The notes beneath the pieces are model-generated. The model was not told the DNA's origin and ran no database searches. It saw nothing but the letters and a program-made list of their open reading frames with translations. A stretch of DNA of 64,000 nt, from positions 13,301-77,300 of the forward strand of contig JBATQE010000064.1 in the NCBI GenBank assembly GCA_049291875.1. Reading direction: 5' to 3'. Origin of the DNA: CTSOIL-112 sp049291875 (GTDB taxonomy: Bacteria > Pseudomonadota > Gammaproteobacteria > Burkholderiales > Burkholderiaceae). Positions 15,956 through 25,563 of the stretch are shown one piece after another; the first letter of the stretch is position 1; each line of letters opens with the position of its first letter. The translations under genes and the position numbers were made by a program.

Positions 15956-17062
15956 TTAGAAAGAGTGAGACAAGCCTACGCTATAACCTGTTGCAGTGCC
16001 TTTGTCAGCAACTGTTGGCGTTGGCTTCTTGATGGTTGCGTAAGCAACATCAGCATATACAGAAGTGCGTTTGCTCAAAGCGTGCTCGTAACCGATCGCC
16101 CAAACGTTGCCGTTGTATGCAACAGAACCGTCTTCCAATTTGCCTTTACGTTGTTGGTATTTCACGTAAGCAGAATCGTTAGGACCAAACGTGCTGGCAA
16201 CTACACCAGACCAAGTACGGGCTTTATCTACAGTAGTGTTAAAAGGAGTAGCGTCAAACTTAGCTGTAACCAAATCTTTCGCCTCACCACGGCCTTGGGC
16301 ATAAGCCACGCCTACAGTTAGTGCATTGTTAGAGTAAGGGATTACAGCAGCCAGCAAGCCACCGGCTTCGTACTGTTGTTTATCATTAGGTAACACAACC
16401 CCATCGCGTTGATAAGCAGCTCGTGCCAACAAAGTCACGTTACCACCGACATTACCAGCATAACCCGCACGAACGCCCCAGCCCACTTTTTGGCCTTTTT
16501 CGCCTTCGTGATCATCACCCAAAGCACCGCCTTTGGTGGTAACGTCCGCACCGAAAGAGAAGCCAGCGTTGTCGTAAGAATAGAACAAGCCATTGCTATG
16601 ACGTTTTGCAGCAACAGAATACAAGTCTACGTCAGCAACGCGGCGACCTGGAACCACACCGCCCAAGGCCAATTCCATTTGTGACTTAGAACGACCCACT
16701 TTAACTTCGCCAAATGCGCCTTTCAAGCCAACGGTTGATTCGCGGTTAAACAAGTTTGAGCTGCCTACGTCAGCATTAACGTCACCTTCCAATTGGAAAG
16801 TCGCAGCCAAACCATTGCCCAAATCTTCTTGCCCTTTGACACCGATTTTGCTATTGGATTCAGAAGTACCAGTTTTCGAGCCAGTGATTGGACCACTACC
16901 AGAACCTTGCACAAAAGTATTGTTAAGAGATGAGAAATCTTTACCATAACTCCAACCTTCATAACCCGCATCTACAGTACCGTACAAAGTAACGCTGGTC
17001 GCAGCAGAAGCTACACCCGCGAATGAACCCAATACAGCCAATGCAACTAAAGTCTTTTTCAT
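15956..17062 (-). CDS. Gram-negative porin (second of three)
   Basis: 368 aa. Signal peptide MKKTLVALAVLGSFAGVASA and mature start ATSVTLYGTVDAGYE; it ends TGYSVGLSHSF. SKIGVKGQEDLGNGLAATFQ and AFGEVKVGRSKSQMEL parallel porin 1. The leader GGATAAACAA before the ATG is shared with porin 3. It allows passive diffusion of small solutes across the outer membrane; selectivity cannot be predicted. Loop regions differ strongly among the three paralogues, as expected for surface-exposed parts. Confidence 0.94.
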   Translation of the reverse strand: MKKTLVALAVLGSFAGVASAATSVTLYGTVDAGYEGWSYGKDFSSLNNTFVQGSGSGPITGSKTGTSESNSKIGVKGQEDLGNGLAATFQLEGDVNADVGSSNLFNRESTVGLKGAFGEVKVGRSKSQMELALGGVVPGRRVADVDLYSVAAKRHSNGLFYSYDNAGFSFGADVTTKGGALGDDHEGEKGQKVGWGVRAGYAGNVGGNVTLLARAAYQRDGVVLPNDKQQYEAGGLLAAVIPYSNNALTVGVAYAQGRGEAKDLVTAKFDATPFNTTVDKARTWSGVVASTFGPNDSAYVKYQQRKGKLEDGSVAYNGNVWAIGYEHALSKRTSVYADVAYATIKKPTPTVADKGTATGYSVGLSHSF

Positions 17063-17180
17063 TTGTTTATCCTCTTAAAAGTCAAACTTAAAAATTGAGA
17101 TTTCTTATCAATCCCAACGGCTCCTTTCGAAGCACTTGCGAAATGCGACTTCGTTCCCATTCCGACGATTCCATTGTCTT
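17063..17180 (-). promoter_or_regulatory. Porin 2 leader/promoter, shared with porin 3
   Basis: On the minus strand a block with CGTCGGAAT, CGCATTTCG and AAGTGCT and a terminal AGAGGATAAACAA before the ATG is repeated upstream of porin 3 (18283-18412). This points to common regulation inherited by duplication. Confidence 0.5.
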
Positions 17181-17300
17181 ATTGACACTCTGTTTTGTCT
17201 ACCTTTACCTGCCTTTTCCAGCCAATTTCCCAAGAAATTGTTGCATATCAACCACATTTATGTGGCATTTTTGCGAAACTCAGACAAACAACGAAACAGA

Positions 17301-17328
17301 AAAGGCTCGCAAAACGCGAGCCTTTTTA
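17301..17328 (-). terminator. Porin 3 terminator
   Basis: GGCTCGC (17304-17310) pairs with GCGAGCC (17316-17322), flanked by A residues on one side and T residues on the other, so it can work in both directions. Confidence 0.75.
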
Positions 17329-17349
17329 TCTAACTAAAGAAGCTTTAGA

Positions 17350-18282
17350 TTAGAATTTGTGGCGCATAGCAACACTGTAGTCCCAGCCGTTTTCACCAGC
17401 ACGTTTGGTGCGTGCAGTTTCAGCATAAACGCTGGTGCGTTTGCTCAAAGCATGCATATAGCCCAAGCCATAAGCATTTTGAGTGGTTTTGACGTTAGAC
17501 GCAGTTTTTTCTTGATTGCGGTTGTATTGGAAGTAAACAGTATCGTTCGCAGTTACATCGCCAGAAACATAGGCATTAACGATACGAGTTTTTGTGCTTG
17601 CCGCATTTTTGTGATCAGCATATGAAGCACCCAAAGTCACAGGAGCGAACGTGTAAGAAGCGCCTACACCCCACTCTTTACCGCCATTGCCGTCACGTTG
17701 GTATGCCGCGCCCAAGCCCAGATTATTGGCATCATATTTAGCATACAAACCGTAACCTACTTTAGAAGCATCAGCACCTTCGGCAACATCCAACGCGCCA
17801 CCTTTAGTTGATACGTTACCACCTACTGAGAAACCGCTATTTGAGTAGTCATAGAACATAGAGTTGCTGTGACGAGCTGCTGAAGAGTAATTATCAAAAG
17901 ACGCTACACGCTCACCAACAGTGAAACCACCGATACCATTATCCATTGCAGCCAAAGCGCGACCGAAACGAACATGACCAAACGCGCCTTTCAAACCAAC
18001 AGTTGATTCACGATCAAACATGTCTTTGGTGTATGCACCTGTATCCGCGCTAAAACGACCTTCCAATTTGAATGTAGCGGCCAAACCGTTACCCAAATCT
18101 TCTTCACCTTTAACGCCGAAACGAGATTGGTTAGCGATTGCATCTTGTTGTAATTTCAAGCCGTCATGGTGGAAGCTGTCATAGCCCACGTCCAAACGAC
18201 CGTACAAAGTTACGCTGGTAGCGGCAGAAGCCACGCTTGCAAATGAACCCAAAACGGCCAAAGCGACTAAAGTCTTTTTCAT
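17350..18282 (-). CDS. Gram-negative porin (third of three)
   Basis: 310 aa, the shortest of the tandem porins. Signal peptide MKKTLVALAVLGSFASVASA and mature start ATSVTLYGRLDVGYD. It ends DYSVAMRHKF, keeping the terminal Phe. SRFGVKGEEDLGNGLAATFK and AFGHVRFGRALAAMD match the family. The GGATAAACAA leader is shared with porin 2. The protein is at the lower end of the family's length, which implies shorter extracellular loops rather than truncation, since both ends are intact. Confidence 0.93.
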   Translation of the reverse strand: MKKTLVALAVLGSFASVASAATSVTLYGRLDVGYDSFHHDGLKLQQDAIANQSRFGVKGEEDLGNGLAATFKLEGRFSADTGAYTKDMFDRESTVGLKGAFGHVRFGRALAAMDNGIGGFTVGERVASFDNYSSAARHSNSMFYDYSNSGFSVGGNVSTKGGALDVAEGADASKVGYGLYAKYDANNLGLGAAYQRDGNGGKEWGVGASYTFAPVTLGASYADHKNAASTKTRIVNAYVSGDVTANDTVYFQYNRNQEKTASNVKTTQNAYGLGYMHALSKRTSVYAETARTKRAGENGWDYSVAMRHKF

Positions 18283-18676
18283 TTGTTTATCCCCTCAAAA
18301 GTTAAACTTAAAAGTTAAAGTTTTTCTTTAACCTTAACCACTCTTTACAAGAGCACTTACGAAATGCGAATTTTTTGCAATTCCGACGCATTCATTGTCC
18401 TATCATGCGCTTTTTTGTCCATCTTTATCGTATTTTATTGTTATTTTGTCGCAACTTTACCACGCGATGTTGTGTATACACAACATCTCAATAAGCCTTT
18501 GATTGGATTTAAGAAAACCTGCTTTATCCACATTAATTGAATGGATTTAGCCCAAGCAATTAACTCTGCCAACGTTTGAATACACGTCTACCCGACAAGC
18601 TAAAGCACCCAAACCCAACAACAAGCGCTGCACACATGGAAAGGCAGGACTTGCTTATACGGGGCAAATTCTCTTC
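18283..18676 (-). promoter_or_regulatory. Porin 3 leader and upstream intergenic region
   Basis: The part nearest the porin (18283-18412) repeats the porin 2 leader. The rest, up to the ubiG stop, is AT-rich; GTTGTGTATACACAAC at 18471-18486 is a palindrome. No additional gene is supported. Confidence 0.45.
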
Positions 18677-19390
18677 TTATTTTGGCTTGCGGCAGACCAT
18701 CATGTAATTCACGCTGGTATCGTTGGTTGGCACAAACGGATATTGTTTGGATTTCCAAGGCTGATAACCCACCCCAGCCAATGCAACCACTTCTAAACCG
18801 GATTGACGTGCCATCGCCGATAATTCGCTCGGTTTGATGAAGGTATCGTACTGATGTGTGCCTTTGGGAATCCATTTGAGCAAGTATTCAGCAGCACCAA
18901 TGGTCAATGCCCACGCTTTGGGATTGCGATTGATGGTGGAATAGAAAACCATGCCACCGGGCGCCAATAGTTGTGCGCTGGCGTGAATGACCGAGGCCGG
19001 ATCAGGCACATGCTCCAGCAGCTCCATACAGGTAATAAGCTCGTAGGATTCAGGATGCACTTCTGCCCACGCCTCCGCTGTGACCGCTTGATAATCAATC
19101 GTCAATTGGCTGTTTGCCGCGTGTTCACGCGCAATATCAATCGAATCCTCCGCCATATCCAAAGCGGTGACCAGCGCACCTTCTCGTGCGAGCGCTTCAC
19201 TCAAAATTCCACCGCCGCAACCGATATCCAAGGTTTTTACGCCTGCCAGCTGGGCGTGCTGCGCAATCCATTGCACCCGCGTCGGGTTGATCTGGTGTAG
19301 GGTTTTGAGCGGCCCTTGCTCATTCCACCACTCGGATGCGTGTTGAGAAAATTTTTCAATTTCGGCGGCGTTCACATTATTTGTATTCAC
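18677..19390 (-). CDS. ubiG: Ubiquinone O-methyltransferase UbiG
   Basis: 237 aa, full length. SAM motif I is LDIGCGGGILSEALA, with ALDMAEDSI and the TCMELLEHVPDP segment diagnostic of UbiG; FYSTINRNPKAWALTIGAAEYLLKW is also characteristic. It methylates hydroxyl groups on the ubiquinone ring twice. It follows ompA with a strong terminator between, as in the ompA-ubiG arrangement next to gyrA in Burkholderiales. Confidence 0.95.
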   Translation of the reverse strand: MNTNNVNAAEIEKFSQHASEWWNEQGPLKTLHQINPTRVQWIAQHAQLAGVKTLDIGCGGGILSEALAREGALVTALDMAEDSIDIAREHAANSQLTIDYQAVTAEAWAEVHPESYELITCMELLEHVPDPASVIHASAQLLAPGGMVFYSTINRNPKAWALTIGAAEYLLKWIPKGTHQYDTFIKPSELSAMARQSGLEVVALAGVGYQPWKSKQYPFVPTNDTSVNYMMVCRKPK

Positions 19391-19567
19391 AGAATATCTC
19401 TTATATTAAATGTCAATTTTATTTACGAAGTCATTCGTCATCCATCATGCACGATCTAAGCCTTCGTTCCAAGTTGGTCTTTAGCATTTTATGCCAAAGC
19501 CTCATTCGTCGCCACCTGTTCTACGCGTTATTCCTCTTGGTTTAACAAACAACTGCGCGCAAGCAAT

Positions 19568-19597
19568 AAAAAAGCCTCGCATCAGCGAGGCTTTTTT
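19568..19597 (-). terminator. ompA terminator
   Basis: GCCTCGC (19574-19580), loop ATCA, GCGAGGC (19585-19591), with six A residues before and six T residues after, giving a strong bidirectional terminator just past the ompA stop. Confidence 0.88.
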
Positions 19598-19610
19598 CCA
19601 TCAAGAAAAA

Positions 19611-20315
19611 TTATTTCTTAACGTTTACGCCAACAGCGTTCAAAGTATCACGCCATTTGCCAACTTGGTTCGCAGGAACGATAACGCCTTCGATATCCAC
19701 AGTCACGCGGCGGTTAGGTTGCTCACATGCTTGACGAGCAGCTTTAGTGCCTTTACAAGTTTTTGGATCAACGATCAATTCACGTTCGCCCATACCTTTG
19801 GTAACGATCTTGTCAGCAGCAACGCCTTGACCAACCAAGTATGCTTTAACTGCTTCGGCACGACGCAATGACAAACGGTCATTGTATGCGTCAGTACCCC
19901 ATGAGTCGGTGTGACCCACAACGATCGCATCTTTGTATGCAACTGAGTTCAAAGCAGCAGCCAAGCGAGACAACATAGCTTGACCTTCTGGACGCAGGGT
20001 TGCTTGGTCGAAACCGAACAAGGTTTGCGCGTCAAAGTTCAAACGAGATTTGTCGATGGTTACGTTTTTCTCAGGCATTGCATCGCAACCTGGGATTGGG
20101 TTGCCATCTGGGTAGTAGCCTGTTTGCCAGCACAATTTGTCTGTGCCGTTGGTCGCGCCGTAATCGCCGCTCAACCAAATTTGGCCGTCAGAATTTTGTA
20201 CGTTACGGCTGTTTACTGGATCTGCTTTTGGAGCAAAAGTAGTGCTTGGGTTAGTTTGACATGCCGCCAAGGCCAATGTTGCGACCAAAGAAGCAACTTT
20301 TACGAAGTTTTTCAT
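19611..20315 (-). CDS. OmpA family peptidoglycan-binding lipoprotein
   Basis: 234 aa. The N-terminus MKNFVKVASLVATLALAAC has a lipobox (LAAC), so it is probably an outer-membrane lipoprotein rather than a beta-barrel. The C-terminal OmpA domain includes LFGFDQATLRPEG, VVGHTDSWGTDAYNDRLSLRRAEAV and EQPNRRVTVDIEG, which bind peptidoglycan. An AGGAG sits before the ATG. It anchors the outer membrane to the cell wall. Its position matches the ompA gene near gyrA in Burkholderiales, though those relatives usually have an ordinary signal peptide. Confidence 0.9.
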   Translation of the reverse strand: MKNFVKVASLVATLALAACQTNPSTTFAPKADPVNSRNVQNSDGQIWLSGDYGATNGTDKLCWQTGYYPDGNPIPGCDAMPEKNVTIDKSRLNFDAQTLFGFDQATLRPEGQAMLSRLAAALNSVAYKDAIVVGHTDSWGTDAYNDRLSLRRAEAVKAYLVGQGVAADKIVTKGMGERELIVDPKTCKGTKAARQACEQPNRRVTVDIEGVIVPANQVGKWRDTLNAVGVNVKK

Positions 20316-20793
20316 GTTTCTCCTCTTTTTGGAAAGTGCGCAGTCAGCCTGCGAGAACGTTCACCACGAGTTTAATGAAGTGTTAAACCCTTTATTAAAC
20401 AGTGCCATATTATAGCTCTTGATTGTGTACTGTGCAACACACTTGCTTACACAATCAATGCATCATCAACACCGCACGAATTCATTGTGCCACAACTTAC
20501 ACGCCTTAGTGCAGACAAAAATCAATTAAGTTTCACGATTTGCGTTCATCATGCGATTTTTGTTTCAATTATGCAACACAGGCTTTATAAAGCCGCGCCT
20601 TGGTTTTCAATCGCACTTTATGAACCAAAGCAATTTGTCAATCAGACTGCCATTAGTTGCCGACACCATGTCATTGCCATAGAAACAAACACGAATCGCT
20701 CTGTTTTTGACTCTGGCGACATGTTAGAATAGCGGATTGAAAACTGACTGATTGGGACAGCCTATGCGCCCGATACAAAAATAAGGATGCCTT
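20316..20793. promoter_or_regulatory. Divergent ompA/gyrA intergenic region
   Basis: 478 bases with no convincing ORF. It must hold the promoters of ompA (minus) and gyrA (plus). TAGAAT at about 20723 could be a -10 for gyrA, but no good -35 is spaced correctly. ATAAGGATGCCTT precedes the gyrA ATG as SD. Confidence 0.45.
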
Positions 20794-23424
20794 ATGTCAT
20801 CGTTTGCCAAAGAAACCTTGCCGATTCCACTTGAAGACGAGATGCGTCGTTCATACCTTGATTATGCCATGAGCGTGATCGTAGGTCGTGCGCTGCCGGA
20901 TGTACGTGACGGCTTGAAACCGGTTCATCGCCGCGTGCTGTATGCGATGCACGAATTGAATAATGATTGGAATCGCGCGTATAAGAAATCCGCCCGTATT
21001 GTCGGTGACGTGATCGGTAAATATCACCCGCACGGCGACATGGCGGTGTACAACACCGTGGTGCGTATGGCGCAGGATTTTTCGCTGCGTTACCCGCTGG
21101 TGGATGGCCAAGGTAACTTCGGCTCTGTCGACGGTGACGCGGCGGCTGCGATGCGTTACACCGAGATTCGCATGGCGAAAATCGGCCACCAACTATTAGA
21201 GGATATCGACAAGGAAACCGTCGATTTCGGCCCGAACTACGATGGCAATGAACGCGAACCCTTGGTTTTGCCAACGCGCATTCCGAATCTATTAATTAAT
21301 GGTTCAACCGGTATCGCAGTCGGTATGGCGACCAACATCCCGCCGCACAACCTGAGCGAAATCGTCAAGGGCTGTCTGCACCTGCTGAAAAATCCCGAAG
21401 CCACCGTGGACGAGCTGATCGAGATCATCCCCGCGCCAGATTTCCCGACCGCCGGTATTATTTATGGCATTGGCGGCGTGCGTCAGGGCTACCGCACCGG
21501 TCGCGGGCGCGTGGTGATGCGCGCGCGTACGCATTTCGAGGACATGGAAAAAGGCAACCGTCAGGCGATCATTGTGGACGAGCTGCCGTATCAGGTCAAC
21601 AAACGCAAGCTGCTCGAAACCATCGCGGAGATGGTGAACGACAAGCGGCTCGAAGGCATTTCCGATATCCGCGACGAATCGGATAAATCCGGTATGCGCG
21701 TAGTGATCGAACTCAAGCGCGGCGAAGTCGCCGAAGTGGTTCTGAACAATCTCTACAAACACACGCAATTACAAGACACTTTTGGCATGAATATGGTCGC
21801 GCTGGTCGGCGGCCAGCCAAAATTGCTGAATCTGCGTGAAATGATTTTATACTTCCTCGAACACCGCCGCGAAGTCGTGACTCGCCGCACGGTGTTCGAA
21901 CTGCGCAAAGCGCGCGATCGTGCTCATATATTAGAGGGGCTGGCGGTCGCATTGGCGAATATTGATGAATTCATCGAAATCATCAAAGCCGCACCGACGC
22001 CACCGCAAGCGAAAGCCGACTTGATGGCGAAAACTTGGGATTCGTCGCTGGTACGCGAAATGCTCTCGCGCACCGACGGCGGGCGCGAATTGTACCGTCC
22101 GGATGGCCTGCTGGCGGACGTTGGCCTGCAAGAAAACGGCCTGTACCGTCTGTCTGAGATTCAAGCGCAAGAAATCCTGCAAATGCGCCTGCAGCGCCTG
22201 ACCGGTCTGGAACAAGACAAAATCGTGCAGGAATACAAAGACATCATGACGCACATTGCCGACTTGATCGACATTCTCAGCCGTCCTGAGCGCGTGACCG
22301 CGATCATCGAGGCCGAACTGACCGCGATCGAAGCCGAATTCGGCGACGCACGCCGCTCGACCATCGAAATGGACGCGTCCGATATTGATATTGAAGACCT
22401 GATCACGCCGCAAGACATGGTGGTTACCCTGTCCAACACCGGCTACATCAAGGCGCAAGCCCTGTCCGAATACCGCACGCAGCGACGCGGCGGACGCGGC
22501 AAGCAAGCCGCCTCGACCAAAGGCGAAGAAGACTGGATCGAAAACCTGTTCGTCGCCAACACACACGACACCATTTTGAGCTTCTCCAATCGCGGCCGCG
22601 TCTACTGGACGCGCGTGTACGAAGTACCGGCCGGTTCGCGCACCTCACGCGGCACGCCGATCATTCGCATGCTGCCACTCGAAGAAGGCGAAAAAATCAC
22701 CGTCATGCTGCCGATCAACGCACGCGATGGCTTCCCCGAAGACCAATACGTCTTCATGGCCACCAGCATGGGCACGGTCAAGAAAACCCCGCTGTCCGAT
22801 TTCTCCAATCCGCGTAAAGCCGGCATCATCGCCGTCACGCTGGACGAAGGCGACTACCTCATCGGCGCAGCGATCACCGATGGTCAACACGACGTCATGC
22901 TGTTCTCCGACGCGGGCAAAGCCGTGCGCTTTGACGAAAACGACGTGCGCCCAATGGGACGCGGCGCGCGCGGCGTACGCGGCATGAACCTCGAAGAAGG
23001 CCAAAGCATCATCTCGCTGCTGGTCGCCGAAAACGAAGATCAGTTTGTACTCACTGCCACCGAAAACGGCTTTGGCAAACGCACCCCGATCACCGAATAC
23101 ACCCGCCACGGGCGCGGCACCAAAGGCATGATCGCCATCCAAACCTCCGAGCGCAACGGCAAAGTCGTCGCCGCGCAGTTGGTCGAGGAAGACGATCAAA
23201 TCATGCTGATTACCCAAGGCGGCACACTGGTACGCACCCGCATCGCCGAGGTTCGTGTCGTCGGTCGCGCAACGCAAGGCGTCACGCTGATCGGTCTGGA
23301 CGACGGCGACGTCCTGAGCGGCGTGCAAAAAGTCATGATGTCGGTGGATGAAGAAGATGAAACCGATGATGACGCGACGGATGAAGCCACGCCAACGGCC
23401 AACGATGCAGATACGGCAGAGTAA
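20794..23424 (+). CDS. gyrA: DNA gyrase subunit A
   Basis: 876 aa. The catalytic Tyr is in AAAAMRYTEIRM, and the GyrA box QRRGGRGK proves gyrase rather than topoisomerase IV. Six C-terminal beta-pinwheel repeats are followed by an acidic tail. It introduces negative supercoils together with GyrB. Notably the quinolone-resistance region reads HPHGDMAVYNTVV: position 83 is Met (ATG 21040-21042) and 87 is Asn (AAC 21052-21054), where quinolone-sensitive relatives usually have Ser/Thr and Asp. It has its own terminator, so the serC operon is separate or partly read-through. Confidence 0.97.
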   Translation: MSSFAKETLPIPLEDEMRRSYLDYAMSVIVGRALPDVRDGLKPVHRRVLYAMHELNNDWNRAYKKSARIVGDVIGKYHPHGDMAVYNTVVRMAQDFSLRYPLVDGQGNFGSVDGDAAAAMRYTEIRMAKIGHQLLEDIDKETVDFGPNYDGNEREPLVLPTRIPNLLINGSTGIAVGMATNIPPHNLSEIVKGCLHLLKNPEATVDELIEIIPAPDFPTAGIIYGIGGVRQGYRTGRGRVVMRARTHFEDMEKGNRQAIIVDELPYQVNKRKLLETIAEMVNDKRLEGISDIRDESDKSGMRVVIELKRGEVAEVVLNNLYKHTQLQDTFGMNMVALVGGQPKLLNLREMILYFLEHRREVVTRRTVFELRKARDRAHILEGLAVALANIDEFIEIIKAAPTPPQAKADLMAKTWDSSLVREMLSRTDGGRELYRPDGLLADVGLQENGLYRLSEIQAQEILQMRLQRLTGLEQDKIVQEYKDIMTHIADLIDILSRPERVTAIIEAELTAIEAEFGDARRSTIEMDASDIDIEDLITPQDMVVTLSNTGYIKAQALSEYRTQRRGGRGKQAASTKGEEDWIENLFVANTHDTILSFSNRGRVYWTRVYEVPAGSRTSRGTPIIRMLPLEEGEKITVMLPINARDGFPEDQYVFMATSMGTVKKTPLSDFSNPRKAGIIAVTLDEGDYLIGAAITDGQHDVMLFSDAGKAVRFDENDVRPMGRGARGVRGMNLEEGQSIISLLVAENEDQFVLTATENGFGKRTPITEYTRHGRGTKGMIAIQTSERNGKVVAAQLVEEDDQIMLITQGGTLVRTRIAEVRVVGRATQGVTLIGLDDGDVLSGVQKVMMSVDEEDETDDDATDEATPTANDADTAE

Positions 23425-23465
23425 CGCCGATAAACGGAAACGGATCACTCATCCGAAAACCTATA

Positions 23466-23490
23466 GGGGCGCGTCATTGCGCCCTTTTTT
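23466..23490 (+). terminator. gyrA terminator
   Basis: GGGCGC (23467-23472), a six-base loop, GCGCCC (23479-23484) and six T residues, about 40 bases after the gyrA stop. Confidence 0.88.
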
Positions 23491-23606
23491 ATGAACCCAC
23501 GCCGCACAACCGCTCGCGCTTGGCATGAAACCGCAAAAACCCTATGTCCGCGCCGCATTTTCAGCGATAATAGAGCCACTCCCTTTGATTTGACTGACAT
23601 TGAATT

Positions 23607-24746
23607 ATGAACCATCGCATCCACAATTTCGCGGCGGGTCCCGCCGCATTGCCCACCCCCGTCTTAGAAAAAATGCAGTCCGAACTGCTCAATTTCAACG
23701 GAACCGGCGTCTCCATCATGGAAATGAGCCATCGCGGCGCGGTCTACACCGAAGTCTTTCTGCGCACGCGCGATGCCTTTCGCCGCCTGCTCAACATCCC
23801 CGACAACTACCAAATTCTGTTCCTGCAAGGCGGTGCGATCGGCGAAAACGCCATCATCCCGCTGAACCTGCTTGGCGACGCGGCGCAAGGTGCGAACCAA
23901 ACCATCGACAGCGTGATTTCCGGTGCATGGTCGCTCAAAACCCAAAAAGAAGCCGACCGTTACGCGCGTGCCGGTGGCGGCGAATGCCGCATCATCGCCA
24001 ATTCTGACGACGGCAGTGGCAAATTCCTCTACTTCCCCGAGCCGGATACGTGGCAATTGTCCGACCAACCGAATTACGTCAATTTTTGCCCGAACGAAAC
24101 CATCCACGGCGTGGAATGGTTCGCCCCGCAATCGGTCGCCGATGATTTGGCCGCACGCGGTGCCTTCCTCGTCGCCGATATGTCGTCCAACATCCTCTCG
24201 CGCCCGCTCGACGTGACGCGCTACGGTGTGATCTACGGCGGCGCGCAGAAAAACATCGGCCCTGCGGGCGTTACCTTTGTCATCGTACGCGACGATCTGC
24301 TTGACCGCCAGCATCCGCTGTGTCCATCGGCGTTCAACTGGCGCAATGTCGCCGACAACGACTCCATGTTCAACACCCCACCGACGCTGTCTATTTATAT
24401 TGCGGGTTTGGTGTTTGAATGGCTGGAACAGCAAGGCGGCGTGGCAGCCATGGCCGAGATCAATGACGCCAAAGCCAAACTGCTGTACGAATTCATTGAC
24501 AACTCCAAACTCTATCGCAACGACGTTCAACCCAAATACCGCTCCTGCATGAACGTACCGTTTTTCCTGCGGGACGAGTCGCTCAACGCAGCATTCCTCG
24601 CCGAATCACAAGCGGTAGGACTGGCCGCGCTCAAAGGCCACAAAATGGTTGGCGGTATGCGTGCGAGCATTTACAACGCGGTGAGTATGGACTCAGTGCA
24701 AGCATTAGTTAAATTTATGGGTGAGTTTGAGAAACATCATGCATGA
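23607..24746 (+). CDS. serC: Phosphoserine aminotransferase
   Basis: 379 aa (family about 360). Starts NHRIHNFAAGPAALP, with EMSHRG and the PLP lysine in GGAQKNIGPAGVT; ends EFEKHHA. It makes phosphoserine from 3-phosphohydroxypyruvate and also acts in pyridoxal phosphate synthesis in some bacteria. First gene of the serine/aromatic operon; GATAAT at about 23566 is a plausible -10. Its stop overlaps the start of the next, AT-rich gene. Confidence 0.96.
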   Translation: MNHRIHNFAAGPAALPTPVLEKMQSELLNFNGTGVSIMEMSHRGAVYTEVFLRTRDAFRRLLNIPDNYQILFLQGGAIGENAIIPLNLLGDAAQGANQTIDSVISGAWSLKTQKEADRYARAGGGECRIIANSDDGSGKFLYFPEPDTWQLSDQPNYVNFCPNETIHGVEWFAPQSVADDLAARGAFLVADMSSNILSRPLDVTRYGVIYGGAQKNIGPAGVTFVIVRDDLLDRQHPLCPSAFNWRNVADNDSMFNTPPTLSIYIAGLVFEWLEQQGGVAAMAEINDAKAKLLYEFIDNSKLYRNDVQPKYRSCMNVPFFLRDESLNAAFLAESQAVGLAALKGHKMVGGMRASIYNAVSMDSVQALVKFMGEFEKHHA

Positions 24747-25563
24747 CATGCCTGTTGGCTCACTGTATCGGTTTATCAAGGACGAATACATTGATTCCTT
24801 TATGGACGGAAATATTCGTTTAACTCCGATTACTAATTACACGGACACACAAGATTCTAGGCAAGACTCTTATGAGAACACGGCTTTTGGGGTAAGCTCT
24901 TTCGGGGGTACGTTTGATCAAAAAGTGCTTAATGTATTTGCGTATGTTTTGTGTTGCTCTGAACAAAGCTTTGAAAATTTGTCCGAATTACGCAAAAAAT
25001 TTGTAGGTACTTCATCAGGACGAGTTATTGAAATCTATGACCCACAGCAATTTTTAATCAATATAAAATATGCTATTTCACAATCAAAATATATCAGTTG
25101 GTTTGATAAATTGGACACAAATATTTTTTGGGCTAAGGTTCGTTATGACAAAGGCTGCCAACTGAATATAGAGAGTTCATTGAACGAACCTCTATTGCAG
25201 TTTTATCAAAAACATCGCAAACGCCCCTCACCTCTAATTCGTTATAAAGAAAATGACTTGGTATTAGACAACCAAGGAAATCTAAACTGTTCAGACGTGA
25301 TTCATAATGGTACAGCTGAATATGTTTATCCCGATAACTTTGAACCTAATGAATACTGGCGAGAGCAAGAGTGGCGCATAATTGCCACAGTCACATTGGC
25401 CAGCCCTTATCAAGACAATAGCAAATTGATTATTCAAACTAGTAACAACTCAAACCCAAAGAAAACTCTTTCCGTAGAACATTCAATTAAGGATGTGATG
25501 GAAATAAGTTATACCGATGGACTCGCAAACTGTGCAAGAATTATTGAATTAAAGCATGACTAA
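24739..25563 (+). CDS. DUF2971-like protein inserted in serC-pheA operon
   Basis: About 274 aa, much more AT-rich than its neighbours. The N-terminus (LYRFIKDEYIDSF...IRLTPITNY) and the late WREQEWRII are like DUF2971 proteins, whose function is unknown; some relatives occur in accessory and defence-gene neighbourhoods. No signal peptide or membrane segment. Starts ATG 24739 and ATG 24748 are both possible and touch the serC stop; an earlier GTG start at 24721 lies further inside serC. The gene ends by overlapping the pheA start by 8 bases. In relatives serC abuts pheA directly, so this is a foreign gene fitted into the operon. Confidence 0.65.
   Translation: MHDMPVGSLYRFIKDEYIDSFMDGNIRLTPITNYTDTQDSRQDSYENTAFGVSSFGGTFDQKVLNVFAYVLCCSEQSFENLSELRKKFVGTSSGRVIEIYDPQQFLINIKYAISQSKYISWFDKLDTNIFWAKVRYDKGCQLNIESSLNEPLLQFYQKHRKRPSPLIRYKENDLVLDNQGNLNCSDVIHNGTAEYVYPDNFEPNEYWREQEWRIIATVTLASPYQDNSKLIIQTSNNSNPKKTLSVEHSIKDVMEISYTDGLANCARIIELKHD

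Noticed and set aside
21931..22566. Long minus-strand ORF opposite gyrA
   Set aside because: It follows the codon pattern of gyrA on the other strand and has no SD or recognisable domain.
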